A DNA stretch of 40,283 nucleotides from Mesobacterium_A hydrothermale (GTDB lineage: Bacteria > Pseudomonadota > Alphaproteobacteria > Rhodobacterales > Rhodobacteraceae): assembly GCF_035818635.1 (NCBI RefSeq), contig NZ_JAYLLH010000032.1, positions 1 to 40,283 on the forward strand. Reading direction: 5' to 3'. Below the pieces are notes generated by a model. The model was given only the letters and a program-made list of their open reading frames with translations, was not told the DNA's origin and did no database searches. A program made the position numbers and the translations under genes. This document shows positions 23,714-31,579 of the stretch, in pieces; within the stretch, counting starts at the first letter, position 1, and every line of letters starts with the position of its first letter.

Positions 23714-24823
23714 ATGCCACCGATCAAGCAGCTGATGCCTGCGGTTCCTGGCTGGTTACACCTCCTTATGGCCTTTCTGGCACTTGGTGCCTGTGGGTCC
23801 CTTACGCCCGTATCACCCCCTGTCGTCGATCAGCTGAACCTCGCCGCCCTGTCCGCCGAGGTCGATGCGGGCGCCTTTGGTCGCATCGCCGCCGTCGTGG
23901 TGTCGCAAGGCGGGGCGGTGGTCTTCGAGGACTATTTCGGAAGCCAGTCGCCGGACGGCTTGGTAGATATGCGATCGGCCGGAAAATCCCTTACCGCCAT
24001 CGCCGCGGGTATCGCGATCGAGGAGGGTTTGATTTCGGGCGTCGATGCGCCTGTCATCCCGGTTTTTGCCGATCGTGCGCCCATCGCCCATGATGGCGAG
24101 ATCAAACGGTCCATCGTGCTGCGCGACCTGCTGACCATGCGGTCGGCACTTGATTGCAACGATTGGCGCCCAAGTCCCGGTAACGAGGAGCGCATGTATC
24201 GCACTCGCGACTGGACGCGGTTCGCGTTGGACCTTCCCGTCGATCCTAGGGCATCGCCAGCAGCTGGCGGTGCCTCACGGTTCAGCTATTGCACGGCAGG
24301 TGTCTTCCTGATCGGCCAGATGATCGAGCGCGAAAGCGGAGAGCGCTTCGATCAGTACGTCGCAAGCCGCGTTTTCGACCAAATCGGCGTAACCGATGTC
24401 GAATGGACCCGCTCGCTAAGTGGAGAAATCCAGGCCGGTGGCCAGCTGAGCCTCCGCGCACGCGACGCAGAGCGGATCGGTCGGTTGGTCCTGAACGAGG
24501 GTCGGTGGGACGGCGAGCAGATCGTCCCTGCAGACTGGGTTGCAGAAATGTTGACCCCTGCGTCGCGGCCAAGGCAGGACTTGTCCTATAGCTTTTTGTG
24601 GTGGCGCGCCGAGTTCCGCGTGGGTGCTTCCGACCGAACCGTCGATACCATGATGATGATGGGCAACGGTGGGAATATCGTCGCTGTCATCCCCGAATAC
24701 GATTCTGTCGTTGTCGTTCAGTCGAGGAACTACAACACGCCCGGCGATTTCGAGATATCGCGCGACCTTATCGAACGGTTCGTTCTGGGTCGTCTGGCAT
24801 ACTCGGCCGCTCCGACACGGTGA
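23714..24823 (+). CDS. Beta-lactamase-fold serine hydrolase, lipoprotein
   Basis: 369 aa from MPPIKQLMPAVPGW, with GGGAGAG upstream. A hydrophobic signal ending FLALGACGS gives a lipobox, so it is probably an outer-membrane or periplasmic lipoprotein. Class C beta-lactamase/penicillin-binding features are MRSAGKSLTAIAAG (SxxK nucleophile, about residue 93), FSYCTAGVFLIGQMI (YxN-like position occupied by Y-C-T), and a C-terminal MMGNGGNIVAVIPE in the KTG-like strand. It may be an esterase or peptidase rather than a resistance enzyme. The Asn of the YxN motif is not conserved. Confidence 0.8.
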   Translation: MPPIKQLMPAVPGWLHLLMAFLALGACGSLTPVSPPVVDQLNLAALSAEVDAGAFGRIAAVVVSQGGAVVFEDYFGSQSPDGLVDMRSAGKSLTAIAAGIAIEEGLISGVDAPVIPVFADRAPIAHDGEIKRSIVLRDLLTMRSALDCNDWRPSPGNEERMYRTRDWTRFALDLPVDPRASPAAGGASRFSYCTAGVFLIGQMIERESGERFDQYVASRVFDQIGVTDVEWTRSLSGEIQAGGQLSLRARDAERIGRLVLNEGRWDGEQIVPADWVAEMLTPASRPRQDLSYSFLWWRAEFRVGASDRTVDTMMMMGNGGNIVAVIPEYDSVVVVQSRNYNTPGDFEISRDLIERFVLGRLAYSAAPTR

Positions 24824-24835
24824 GCGCGTGAGCTG

Positions 24836-25057
24836 CTACCCGACCTCGGTCTGTCCGCCATCGAACTCCAGAAGGTCGCCGGGTTGGCAGTCGAGTTCCC
24901 GGCAGATCGCCTCGAGGGTGTTGAACCGCACGCCGCGCACCTTGCCGGATCTGAGCAGCGAGAGGTTTTGCTCGGAAATGCCGATCCGGGCAGCAAGGTC
25001 CCGTGACGTCATTTTTCTCCGGGCCAGCATCACGTCGAGACGCACGATGATCGGCAT
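24836..25057 (-). CDS. XRE/Cro-type small transcriptional regulator
   Basis: 73 aa, a single helix-turn-helix domain: MTSRDLAARIGISEQNLSLL (about residues 16-35) then VRFNTLEAICRELDCQPGDL. This YozG-like type is commonly paired with a DUF2975 membrane protein, as here: it starts one base after the end of that gene. It probably regulates the pair, perhaps in response to the membrane partner. The plus-strand serine hydrolase gene converges on it. Confidence 0.9.
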   Translation of the reverse strand: MPIIVRLDVMLARRKMTSRDLAARIGISEQNLSLLRSGKVRGVRFNTLEAICRELDCQPGDLLEFDGGQTEVG

Positions 25058-25058
25058 C

Positions 25059-25595
25059 TCAGATGACCTCCCGGTGATCTTGCCAAAGCTCCGCGCCGAG
25101 GGCGAAGGCCTGCGCCATGAAGCTTGCGATCAGCGCCGAGAAGGCCACTGAAATCTGCGGTGTTCCGAAGGCGATGCTCAGCACGCGTGATCCTTCCGGG
25201 TAGCCCCAGGTCGCCGCGACAGAGGCAAGCGCCTGCGACGCCAGCCCCCAGGCCAGCATGATCCAAAGTAGATAGGCCACCCATCGCGCGCTTTGCACGG
25301 CAGCGGCGGGGTTCCCCTGACGAAGCTGCCTAAACAGGCGACGTGCGACAAAAAGCAAAGCAAGCCACAGGGCCAGATGCGCCCCCAGGATCGCGATCAG
25401 CGCCAAGGACTGCCAAAGCACAAGCGGCGCGGTCACGTATCCGGCACGATGCGCAATGCTTTCGGCCAGTTCGGTGGGAGACACCACGCTGGCCACGGCG
25501 CCGATGCAGGCGAATCCGATCAAGATTACGATCCCGGCCGTCATGATCACCTCGATCTTGCGGGCGGCGGCAAGCGTACGCGTGGCATCAATCAT
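25059..25595 (-). CDS. DUF2975 family membrane protein
   Basis: 178 aa with four membrane helices (about 17-40, 58-83, 103-127, 142-168). The family-like segment is LFRQLRQGNPAAAVQSARWVAYL, between helices 2 and 3. DUF2975 proteins are of unknown function and nearly always precede an XRE regulator gene, as seen. The intergenic region upstream is AT-rich and shared with the divergent lipoprotein gene. Confidence 0.85.
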   Translation of the reverse strand: MIDATRTLAAARKIEVIMTAGIVILIGFACIGAVASVVSPTELAESIAHRAGYVTAPLVLWQSLALIAILGAHLALWLALLFVARRLFRQLRQGNPAAAVQSARWVAYLLWIMLAWGLASQALASVAATWGYPEGSRVLSIAFGTPQISVAFSALIASFMAQAFALGAELWQDHREVI

Positions 25596-25669
25596 CTTTC
25601 AGCTTCCCCGTCCAAGAGTTTCATGTTTTGTATTAAATTATATACCCGAATCATTCAACAGGTTTGAGC

Positions 25670-26278
25670 ATGACCACGTTACCCTCTTTGCGCACGCTGG
25701 CAACACTGGCCATCGTGGCAACCGCGTCTGCATGCGGCACAATGAACCCGGCAGGACTTGTCGCGGCGAGCCGCCTTGATCCCTTGAACACGCCGCCATC
25801 GGAGATCTCAGTTGCCGTTGGCGTCCCTGAAACTCTGCGACTTGAAGACGGAGACGCGGAATTCCGCATCGCTTTCCGCGGAGGATCGGCGGCCTCCACG
25901 ATCATGCTGGAGGAGGTCGCGCCCCTAAGCCTGTCAGTGGCCGGTTCCGAAGGCCCGCGCCCAAGCACATCGGGTGAGACCGTCTATATCGCGCGTATCG
26001 CGCCGGAAGACGCAGGCCGCATTTCGGCCGTGCAGCAGGAAATCCGTGATCTGCGCGCGGCGGGAACGGACGGAGACGGTTCGCTGACGGTCAGGGTCGT
26101 CGGCGGCTGTTTTGTCGGTGCGCGTCCGGAGGTGATTTCGGTCAGCACCTGGCTCCAGACCGATCCTTCCGATGGTTTCGTGCAGCTGACGCGTCGCCAG
26201 GATGTGACGCGGGCAATCGGTGCCCGCGATGCTGCGATGTTGATGTCGCAGCTCAGCCCCTGTGCGTCGGAGGAATAG
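25670..26278 (+). CDS. Putative lipoprotein, function unknown
   Basis: 202 aa from MTTLPSLRTLATLAIVATAS followed by ACGTM, a type II signal peptide with lipobox Cys near residue 23. TTG at 25664 is an alternative start. The mature part is predicted beta-rich (SEISVAVGVPETLRLEDGD, DGSLTVRVVGGCF), with no domain I recognise. It is followed 4 bases later by the MipA-like gene and then a second lipoprotein, suggesting a three-gene envelope operon. Confidence 0.7.
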   Translation: MTTLPSLRTLATLAIVATASACGTMNPAGLVAASRLDPLNTPPSEISVAVGVPETLRLEDGDAEFRIAFRGGSAASTIMLEEVAPLSLSVAGSEGPRPSTSGETVYIARIAPEDAGRISAVQQEIRDLRAAGTDGDGSLTVRVVGGCFVGARPEVISVSTWLQTDPSDGFVQLTRRQDVTRAIGARDAAMLMSQLSPCASEE

Positions 26279-26282
26279 CGCA

Positions 26283-27026
26283 ATGAAACTCGGATACGTT
26301 CTCGTCGCACCCGTCCTCCTGGGCCCGGGCTTTGCCGTCGCACAGCAAGCAACAGAGGGGGCAACGCTCACCTTCGGTGCAGGGGTGGTTGCGACCTCCG
26401 GCTTCTATGTCGGGCAGGATGATGAAGTCCTTCCCTTCCCGGTCTTGATGGTGAGCCACGGAGATTGGACCGCCGATCTCGCGCGCGGGATCCGCTACGC
26501 TGCCCTTTCGACCGATAGCACGCGGGTCGAAGTTGGGCTTGCTTACCGTTTTGGTCCTGATTTGCCCGAAACTGCGCTCTTTGATGGCTTGGACCGCGAC
26601 GGAAACGTCGAGCTTGTCGCGTCCCTCGCCCATGCGTTCGATGCCTTCGACATAGCGGCGGAAGTCGGCGCGGATATCTCCTCCGTCCATGACGGGTTTC
26701 GCGCGGACCTCTCGGTTGGCCGGACGATGGCGGTCGGTCTTTTCCACGTCGGAGGGCGCCTTGGCGTCGAGTACTTCGATGCTGATTTCGGCAACCATCT
26801 TTATGGCGTCAGGCCGGACGAGGCCACCGCCTCGCGGGGGCCCTATTCGCCCGGTGAAACCCTGACCCCAAGGATCGAGCTTTCTGCCGCACTCCCGTTC
26901 GAGAACGGCGCGTCGCTGGTCGGGTTCGTCGAATACAGGCGATTGCCGGATGCGGTCACGGGCAGTCCGCTTGTCGCGGACCGGGACCAGACGAGCATCG
27001 GTTTGTCGCTGATGCGGAGTTTCTGA
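26283..27026 (+). CDS. MipA/OmpV-like outer-membrane protein
   Basis: 247 aa with a signal peptide (MKLGYVLVAPVLLGPGFAVA). Features are FGAGVVATSGFYVGQDDEVL, PFPVLMVSHGDWTADL, alternating beta strands, and a terminal aromatic (LSLMRSF), all typical of outer-membrane barrels of the MipA/OmpV family. Members act as murein-hydrolase scaffolds or antibiotic/metal-linked porins. The stop overlaps the start of the next gene (TGATG), so translation is coupled. Confidence 0.75.
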   Translation: MKLGYVLVAPVLLGPGFAVAQQATEGATLTFGAGVVATSGFYVGQDDEVLPFPVLMVSHGDWTADLARGIRYAALSTDSTRVEVGLAYRFGPDLPETALFDGLDRDGNVELVASLAHAFDAFDIAAEVGADISSVHDGFRADLSVGRTMAVGLFHVGGRLGVEYFDADFGNHLYGVRPDEATASRGPYSPGETLTPRIELSAALPFENGASLVGFVEYRRLPDAVTGSPLVADRDQTSIGLSLMRSF

Positions 27027-27376
27027 TGCTTCCCAAGCGCATCGAGACGCTCAAGACGTCCCTTCTTGCCATTGGAATTCTGGCAGGCTGCACGGCAGAG
27101 CTGTTCCACACCCCATCCGAGTTGCGTGGAGTGTGGGAACTCGACGACCATGGCCGCATCCTCGTCATCTCCGAACGCAGCCTCTCGGTCTATACCGATA
27201 CGGGCGGGAGTTGCATGTTCGATTACAACGACGACTTCGCTGGGCCACGGGTCGCGGAGTGGGAGGCAGTATTGTCGGCCGACCGCAAAACTCTGCAATT
27301 CCGCGAGCATGGGTCGGATATCCTGATCTCCGCAAGCCGCTTGGCCGAAGTGCCGGATCGTTGCGTGATACGCTGA
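27026..27376 (+). CDS. Small lipoprotein, function unknown
   Basis: 116 aa. Signal peptide SLLAIGILAGCTAE with lipobox Cys near residue 22. The mature domain LRGVWELDDHGRILVISERS resembles a small lipocalin-like or META-type beta domain, but I cannot assign it. Overlaps the end of the MipA-like gene, so probably made with it as part of an envelope unit. Confidence 0.7.
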   Translation: MLPKRIETLKTSLLAIGILAGCTAELFHTPSELRGVWELDDHGRILVISERSLSVYTDTGGSCMFDYNDDFAGPRVAEWEAVLSADRKTLQFREHGSDILISASRLAEVPDRCVIR

Positions 27377-27518
27377 TGATGCCAGTTCGAAGCCCATCCA
27401 GCCCGTGCAAAGACCCGTGTGTCAGGAAAATCATGTCCGCCTGTCCAAATCTGCGATGCCCATCCGTCATGGGGGTGAAGGTACTCAAGCCTTCATGCAG
27501 AATGGAGAATGGAACACC

Positions 27519-28040
27519 ATGACACTCACGCAAATCCTTATCGGCGGCATCAGCGGCCTTGCCGTTCTGGCCGCCGGGACGATTCTGTTCCTGCCACGGG
27601 AGGTTACCGTCACCCGCACGGGCGTCGTGCCGGCCGCACCCCAGGAAATCGTCGCGCTCGCCGCGTCGAACACGGGCTACCAGCGGTTCAACCCCTACCT
27701 GTCCAGCGATCCCGACCTGCGGATCGAACCCTTCGGTCCGGAAAGCGGCGTCGGGTCCGGCTTCCGGTTCGACGGACGGGACGGGAAGGGCCAGCAGACG
27801 GTCGCCCGGGTCGAGGACGAGGCCGTGCATTACGACATCGACCTGGGCCCGCTGGGGCAACCGACCCAACGCATCAGCGCGATTGGGCAGGGCGACATGT
27901 CCGAGGTGACATGGGCCATGCATGCGGATCTGGGGTTGAACCCCATCGCCCGCGTCATGGGCCTGTTCATGGACCGAATGGTCGGCCCGACCTTCGAGCG
28001 CGGCCTTCAGAACATGGCCGCCGAATTCACCCGAAGCTGA
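27519..28040 (+). CDS. SRPBCC-like protein with membrane anchor
   Basis: 173 aa from MTLTQILIGGISGLAVLAAG, an N-terminal membrane helix. It is followed by a START/Bet v1-type domain signalled by VTRTGVVPAAPQEIVALAAS, GSGFRFDGRDGKGQ and a long C-terminal helix (VGPTFERGLQNMAAEF). Proteins of this type are often encoded with YCII proteins and ECF42 sigma factors, as here. The ATG follows a GGAG-containing site. Ligand unknown. Confidence 0.75.
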   Translation: MTLTQILIGGISGLAVLAAGTILFLPREVTVTRTGVVPAAPQEIVALAASNTGYQRFNPYLSSDPDLRIEPFGPESGVGSGFRFDGRDGKGQQTVARVEDEAVHYDIDLGPLGQPTQRISAIGQGDMSEVTWAMHADLGLNPIARVMGLFMDRMVGPTFERGLQNMAAEFTRS

Positions 28041-28065
28041 AGCAACGACCAAGAGGACCAGACCC

Positions 28066-28419
28066 ATGAACTACACATTCCTTCTCTACTCTGACCCGAC
28101 CGGGTTTGCTGACATGACCGAAGACGACTGGGCGCGCGAAAAGGAGGTCTACGGCGCCTATATCGGCGCCTTGCAGGAGGCCGGCGTCTTCGTCTCGACC
28201 GATTGGCTCCAGCCGGCGATGACCGCCACGACGCTTTCCGTGCAGAACGGCAAGACGAGGATCGAGAACGGACCTTTCGCGGAAACCACGGAAACCCTCG
28301 GAGGCTACTTCGTCATCGACGTGCCCGACCTCGACGCCGCGATTGCCTGGGCCGAGAAATGCCCGGCTGCGCAATACGGCAAGGTGGAAATTCGTGCCAC
28401 CGCCATGGGGGGCGACTGA
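28066..28419 (+). CDS. YCII/DGPF-domain protein
   Basis: 117 aa. Starts MNYTFLLYSDPTGFADMTED and contains ENGPFAETTETLGGYFVIDV, the DGPF-like signature (here ENGPF), then LDAAIAWAEKCPAAQYGKVE. DGPF proteins are the conserved partners of ECF42 sigma factors. Possibly a small ferredoxin-like enzyme or sensor. The sigma factor gene starts 4 bases downstream. Confidence 0.88.
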   Translation: MNYTFLLYSDPTGFADMTEDDWAREKEVYGAYIGALQEAGVFVSTDWLQPAMTATTLSVQNGKTRIENGPFAETTETLGGYFVIDVPDLDAAIAWAEKCPAAQYGKVEIRATAMGGD

Positions 28420-28423
28420 AACC

Positions 28424-29656
28424 GTGACACGATCCGCTGTCATCACTCACGGAACAGCGGAGGCGCGCGTGGCCCAGGTTGCGCGCGCCAGTTATGGTCG
28501 GCTGATCGGTATACTATCGGCTCGGAATGGAGACATTGCCGCCGCCGAAGATGCGCTGTCCGATGCGCTTCAGGCGGCGCTGGCTACGTGGCCGGACAGG
28601 GGGGTGCCTGACAACCCCGAAGGCTGGCTGGTGCGCGTGGCCCGAAACCGGATGACCGACGCCCACCGCCGCGCACTGAAACAGCACCCGCTCCCGATCG
28701 AGGAACATGATTTTACGGTTCCGGATTCTTACAAGATGGAGACCGCAGATCCGCGTTTGCCGCTGCTGTTCGTCTGCGCCCATCCGGGTATCGCCGAACC
28801 GGCCCGCGGCCCGTTGATGCTGCAGGCCGTTCTGGGCTTCACGGCGGCCGAAATCGCGCGTGCCTATGTCAGCTCTCCCACCGCCATGTCGAAACAACTG
28901 GTGCGCGCGAAAGAGCGCATCAAGGCCAATACCATCCCGTTCCGCGTCCCGGAACCCGAGATCAGGGCAGAACGTCTTTCGGACGTGATGGAAGCGATCT
29001 ACGGCTGTTACGCCCTCTGCTGGCTCGACGGGCCGGAGGCGGACAGCATGCAGCGCGAAGCCGTCTACCTTGCCGACCTGCTTGCTTCGGAAATGAACGA
29101 CGACCCGGAGGTACTGGGCCTGTCGGCGCTGCTTGCTTTCCTGCATTCCCGCCGCGCGGCGCGGCTTCGGGATGGTTGCTACGTCCCTTTGGCCGAGCAA
29201 CCGACCGAGCTTTGGGATCACGATCTGAGCGCTGCCGCCGATATGCGGCTGAGACAGGCCTTCCAACTCGGACGTCCCGACCGCTTCCAGATAGAAGCCG
29301 CGATCCAGTCCGTCCATGCAGCGCGCGCCCGCACCGACATGACCGATTGGTCGGCGCTGCTGTCGCTCTACGAGGGTCTGATCCATTTCGCGCCGACCTT
29401 GGGCGCATATGTCAGCCAAGCCGCCGTCGTCGGAGAGGTCCACGGCGCCGAGGCAGGGCTGGTGGCGCTCGAAAAATTGGCCGATCCGCGTCTTGAGCGA
29501 TTTCAACCCTATTGGGCGACCCAGGCCCACCTGTTGGCGCAGTCCGGTGCCCTTGCGGAGGCGCGCGACGCCTATGATCGCGCGATCTCGCTTGCGGTCG
29601 CACCGGGAGCCAGAGGCTTCCTTGTCTCGGCGCGCGCTAAGCTCGACCAGCCCTGA
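28424..29656 (+). CDS. ECF42-type RNA polymerase sigma factor
   Basis: 410 aa from GTG at 28424. Region 2 contains EDALSDALQAALATWPDRGVP and NPEGWLVRVARNRMTDAHRR; region 4 contains LGFTAAEIARAYVSSPTAMS and KQLVRAKERIK. A long C-terminal extension (about 220-410) of TPR-like helices is typical of the SigJ-like ECF42 group, which has no anti-sigma factor and is linked to DGPF genes. The extension is thought to control activity. No asEcf is seen here. Cotranscribed with YCII and SRPBCC genes. Confidence 0.88.
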   Translation: MTRSAVITHGTAEARVAQVARASYGRLIGILSARNGDIAAAEDALSDALQAALATWPDRGVPDNPEGWLVRVARNRMTDAHRRALKQHPLPIEEHDFTVPDSYKMETADPRLPLLFVCAHPGIAEPARGPLMLQAVLGFTAAEIARAYVSSPTAMSKQLVRAKERIKANTIPFRVPEPEIRAERLSDVMEAIYGCYALCWLDGPEADSMQREAVYLADLLASEMNDDPEVLGLSALLAFLHSRRAARLRDGCYVPLAEQPTELWDHDLSAAADMRLRQAFQLGRPDRFQIEAAIQSVHAARARTDMTDWSALLSLYEGLIHFAPTLGAYVSQAAVVGEVHGAEAGLVALEKLADPRLERFQPYWATQAHLLAQSGALAEARDAYDRAISLAVAPGARGFLVSARAKLDQP

Positions 29657-29681
29657 TCCCAACACTGAAAGGATGACCAAG

Positions 29682-30092
29682 ATGAACACCCTCGCCGCGC
29701 GCCGGAACGCGCTCTCCTCGCTCTGGGCCTTCGTCGCGCTCAACATCGCCTTTGCCGATATTCTCGGCCTCTACACGCCCGGCGTCATTCCCGAGGTCAT
29801 CGACAGTGTCATCGAAGGCGTCACCATCACCCAGAACATGATGCTCATCGCGGCGGTGTTCATCCAGATACCCGTCGCGATGATCGTCGCGATGCAGTTC
29901 CTGCGACTTCGCGCATGGCGCACAGTCAACATCTCGGCCGCTCTGGTGACAGCCGTTTTTGTTGTCGCCGGCGGGTCCATGAAGCCCCACTACATCTTCT
30001 TTGCGAGCTGCGAAATCGTAGCGCTGCTTTCGATTGTCGTCCTGGTTTGGCGTGCTCCTACATCGGAATGGGCCGACGCGGAAAGCGCGTAA
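29682..30092 (+). CDS. DUF6326-like four-helix membrane protein
   Basis: 136 aa from MNTLAARRNALSSLWAFVAL; AAAGGA lies 8 bases upstream, favouring it over the ATG at 29673. Four hydrophobic helices, with ADILGLYTPG in the first loop, which I recall for DUF6326. Function unknown. It lies 25 bases after the ECF42 gene and may be its regulon member. Last gene of this run. Confidence 0.65.
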   Translation: MNTLAARRNALSSLWAFVALNIAFADILGLYTPGVIPEVIDSVIEGVTITQNMMLIAAVFIQIPVAMIVAMQFLRLRAWRTVNISAALVTAVFVVAGGSMKPHYIFFASCEIVALLSIVVLVWRAPTSEWADAESA

Positions 30093-30338
30093 TGGGCGGA
30101 CGCGTTGGTTATCAGAGGAAAGCCTCGGTTCAGGTTTATAACGACCTGTTCGCCGGATCAGAGTCTTATCCACCGGAGGCGTGCAACTGGCGTGCAACCT
30201 AAAGTGAGGGTCGGGAACGCGCACGAAAGCCCTGCACGCATACGCAGCAAACTCACTCTTTCTCCGCATCTTGTCCGTTCAACTCGAGCGCAGCGAAGGT
30301 CCGGTCTACAATTTCCCCGTCACTCCAGGGGTCTAAGG
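30093..30338. other. Short gap, nothing recognised
   Basis: Gap between the DUF6326-like gene and the toxin gene. No gene, RNA or clear terminator was recognised. Confidence 0.4.
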
Positions 30339-30671
30339 TTAGTCAGCGAACACCTGTCTCGCAGACGCCAGTCGTATCCAATCCCGGCCGCCGAACGCGA
30401 TAAGAGCGAGATATACCTGCCCGGCGTCAACATCCGGTTTGAATACGATGGTCAGTCGCTGCCCGGCGCCTCCATGGCGTACGAGCCAACCATCCAGTTT
30501 GCCGCTGAGTCGAGCACCAGATGTTGGGTTTGTAGAAATTTCTTGGATAAGGGCATCGATTTCATCGAGGCGACGGCTTGCTGCTGCAACGTCACCGTCG
30601 GTCACCTCGACAATATGATCAACTATACCGATAATGTCCCGTTCGACGAACGGATGCCTAACAAAACGCAT
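30339..30671 (-). CDS. RelE/ParE-family toxin
   Basis: 110 aa. The fold signature is MRFVRHPFVERDIIGIVDHI at the start (two helices), RRLDEIDALIQEISTNPTSG, and a C-terminal strand pair VYLALIAFGGRDW. ParE toxins poison DNA gyrase, while RelE toxins cleave mRNA; the sequence leans to ParE. Its start overlaps the antitoxin stop (TGATG). Addiction module. Confidence 0.82.
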   Translation of the reverse strand: MRFVRHPFVERDIIGIVDHIVEVTDGDVAAASRRLDEIDALIQEISTNPTSGARLSGKLDGWLVRHGGAGQRLTIVFKPDVDAGQVYLALIAFGGRDWIRLASARQVFAD

Positions 30672-30946
30672 CAGGTCTTTTTGGCCATCGCGGCAAGATG
30701 CGCCCGTGCGCCTGCAGTGACTTTGGAGGCTTCACCGACGGGTTCCCAGTGGTCGAGTGGCAGGGACAGGCGGCGTTCCAATTCTGCCTCAAAAAAAGAC
30801 CGTTCACGATCCCGCTCTGCCTTGGCTTTGGCCAATTCACCCGAGACCGCCGCGCTCACATTGGGGTACTCGCCTGCTTCGACCAGTTCCCTTGCGAAGG
30901 TGTAGGCGGTGTCGGTAAAACTGACAGATTGCTTTTGAACGCTCAT
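30671..30946 (-). CDS. ParD/CopG-type antitoxin
   Basis: 91 aa from MSVQKQSVSFTDTAYTFARE; GAGGAG is 6 bases upstream, so the longer in-frame start is rejected. N-terminal ribbon-helix-helix, with NVSAAVSGELAKAKAERDRE and a charged C-terminal helix. Binds and neutralises the adjacent toxin and represses the operon. The tandem repeat upstream (30999-31025) may be its operator. Confidence 0.82.
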   Translation of the reverse strand: MSVQKQSVSFTDTAYTFARELVEAGEYPNVSAAVSGELAKAKAERDRERSFFEAELERRLSLPLDHWEPVGEASKVTAGARAHLAAMAKKT

Positions 30947-31579
30947 GGCAAACTCCTCGGTGCTCCAATAGACTACCGAGTTTTTCCACATCTGGCAAGC
31001 TGATCAGGCTGATCAGGCTGATCAAGCGAAATACGTCAATAGCCTTGCGGCCTCCCCTGCTTGTTTGCCATGTCGCAGGGGAGAACGGCCCTTCGGTCCG
31101 TCGCGCATTCGGCCATGCGGCCTCACCGCGGCGTCGCACCCGGCATCCCGGTTTGCCCACCTTACGAGCACGTCCCTCCCCGGCCGCTCCGCCGGATTGC
31201 GCTCTGGTCTGTTTTGCGGGGCAAAACGATCCCGCCGCTGCATCCGTCTCCCGCGTCCGGTCGGGCCGTTTGCCTGCTCGTGTCGGGCAAACCTACCGTC
31301 AAAACACACACACATGAGTGTGGAAGCATATCCTCCGGATGGCCCCCAAATCAGCCCGCGTTAAGGATCGCAAAACTTTTCGGCGAGGGCGGGGTCTGTG
31401 GCGTTGGGCGGTCCCGTGCGTGAGCGCGCGCGTGTGTCGGGTGCTGCGCGCGGAAAACTTTTGCGCCCGGCAAGCCGGCGGCTGCGCCGTCCCTGACCCG
31501 GGCAGATTCGGAAACCAGGCATTCGGCCATGCCCCACACTCACGTGGAGGCCTTGGAACCGAACACTGGAGATAAGAAC
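30947..31579. other. GC-rich gene-free region
   Basis: Holds the triplicate GCTGATCAG repeat (30999-31025), the inverted repeat CTCCCCTGC / GCAGGGGAG (31052-31083), and CACAC-ACATGA-GTGTG (about 31306-31321). Open frames on both strands are low-complexity (Arg/Pro/Gly-rich) and unsupported. It may include the toxin-antitoxin promoter on the minus strand and that of the DUF2493 gene on the plus strand. Confidence 0.45.
30999..31025. repeat. Triplicate 9-bp repeat GCTGATCAG
   Basis: Three tandem 9-bp units, the last with one mismatch (GCTGATCAA). Each contains palindromic TGATCA. Located about 50 bases upstream of the antitoxin start, it is a good candidate operator for cooperative binding of the ParD-like antitoxin. 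Confidence 0.6.

Noticed and set aside
28514..29746. 410-aa minus-strand open frame opposite the ECF42 gene
   Set aside because: Shadow frame; the plus strand has sigma regions 2 and 4.
31300..31420. Possible oriT (CACAC/GTGTG hairpin and GC-rich surroundings)
   Set aside because: No recognisable nic consensus and no relaxase in the window; not enough to call an origin of transfer.
31045..31423. Overlapping open frames in the GC-rich gap before the DUF2493 gene
   Set aside because: Arg/Pro/Ala-rich products in several frames at once, with no ribosome binding sites: typical of GC-rich noncoding sequence.
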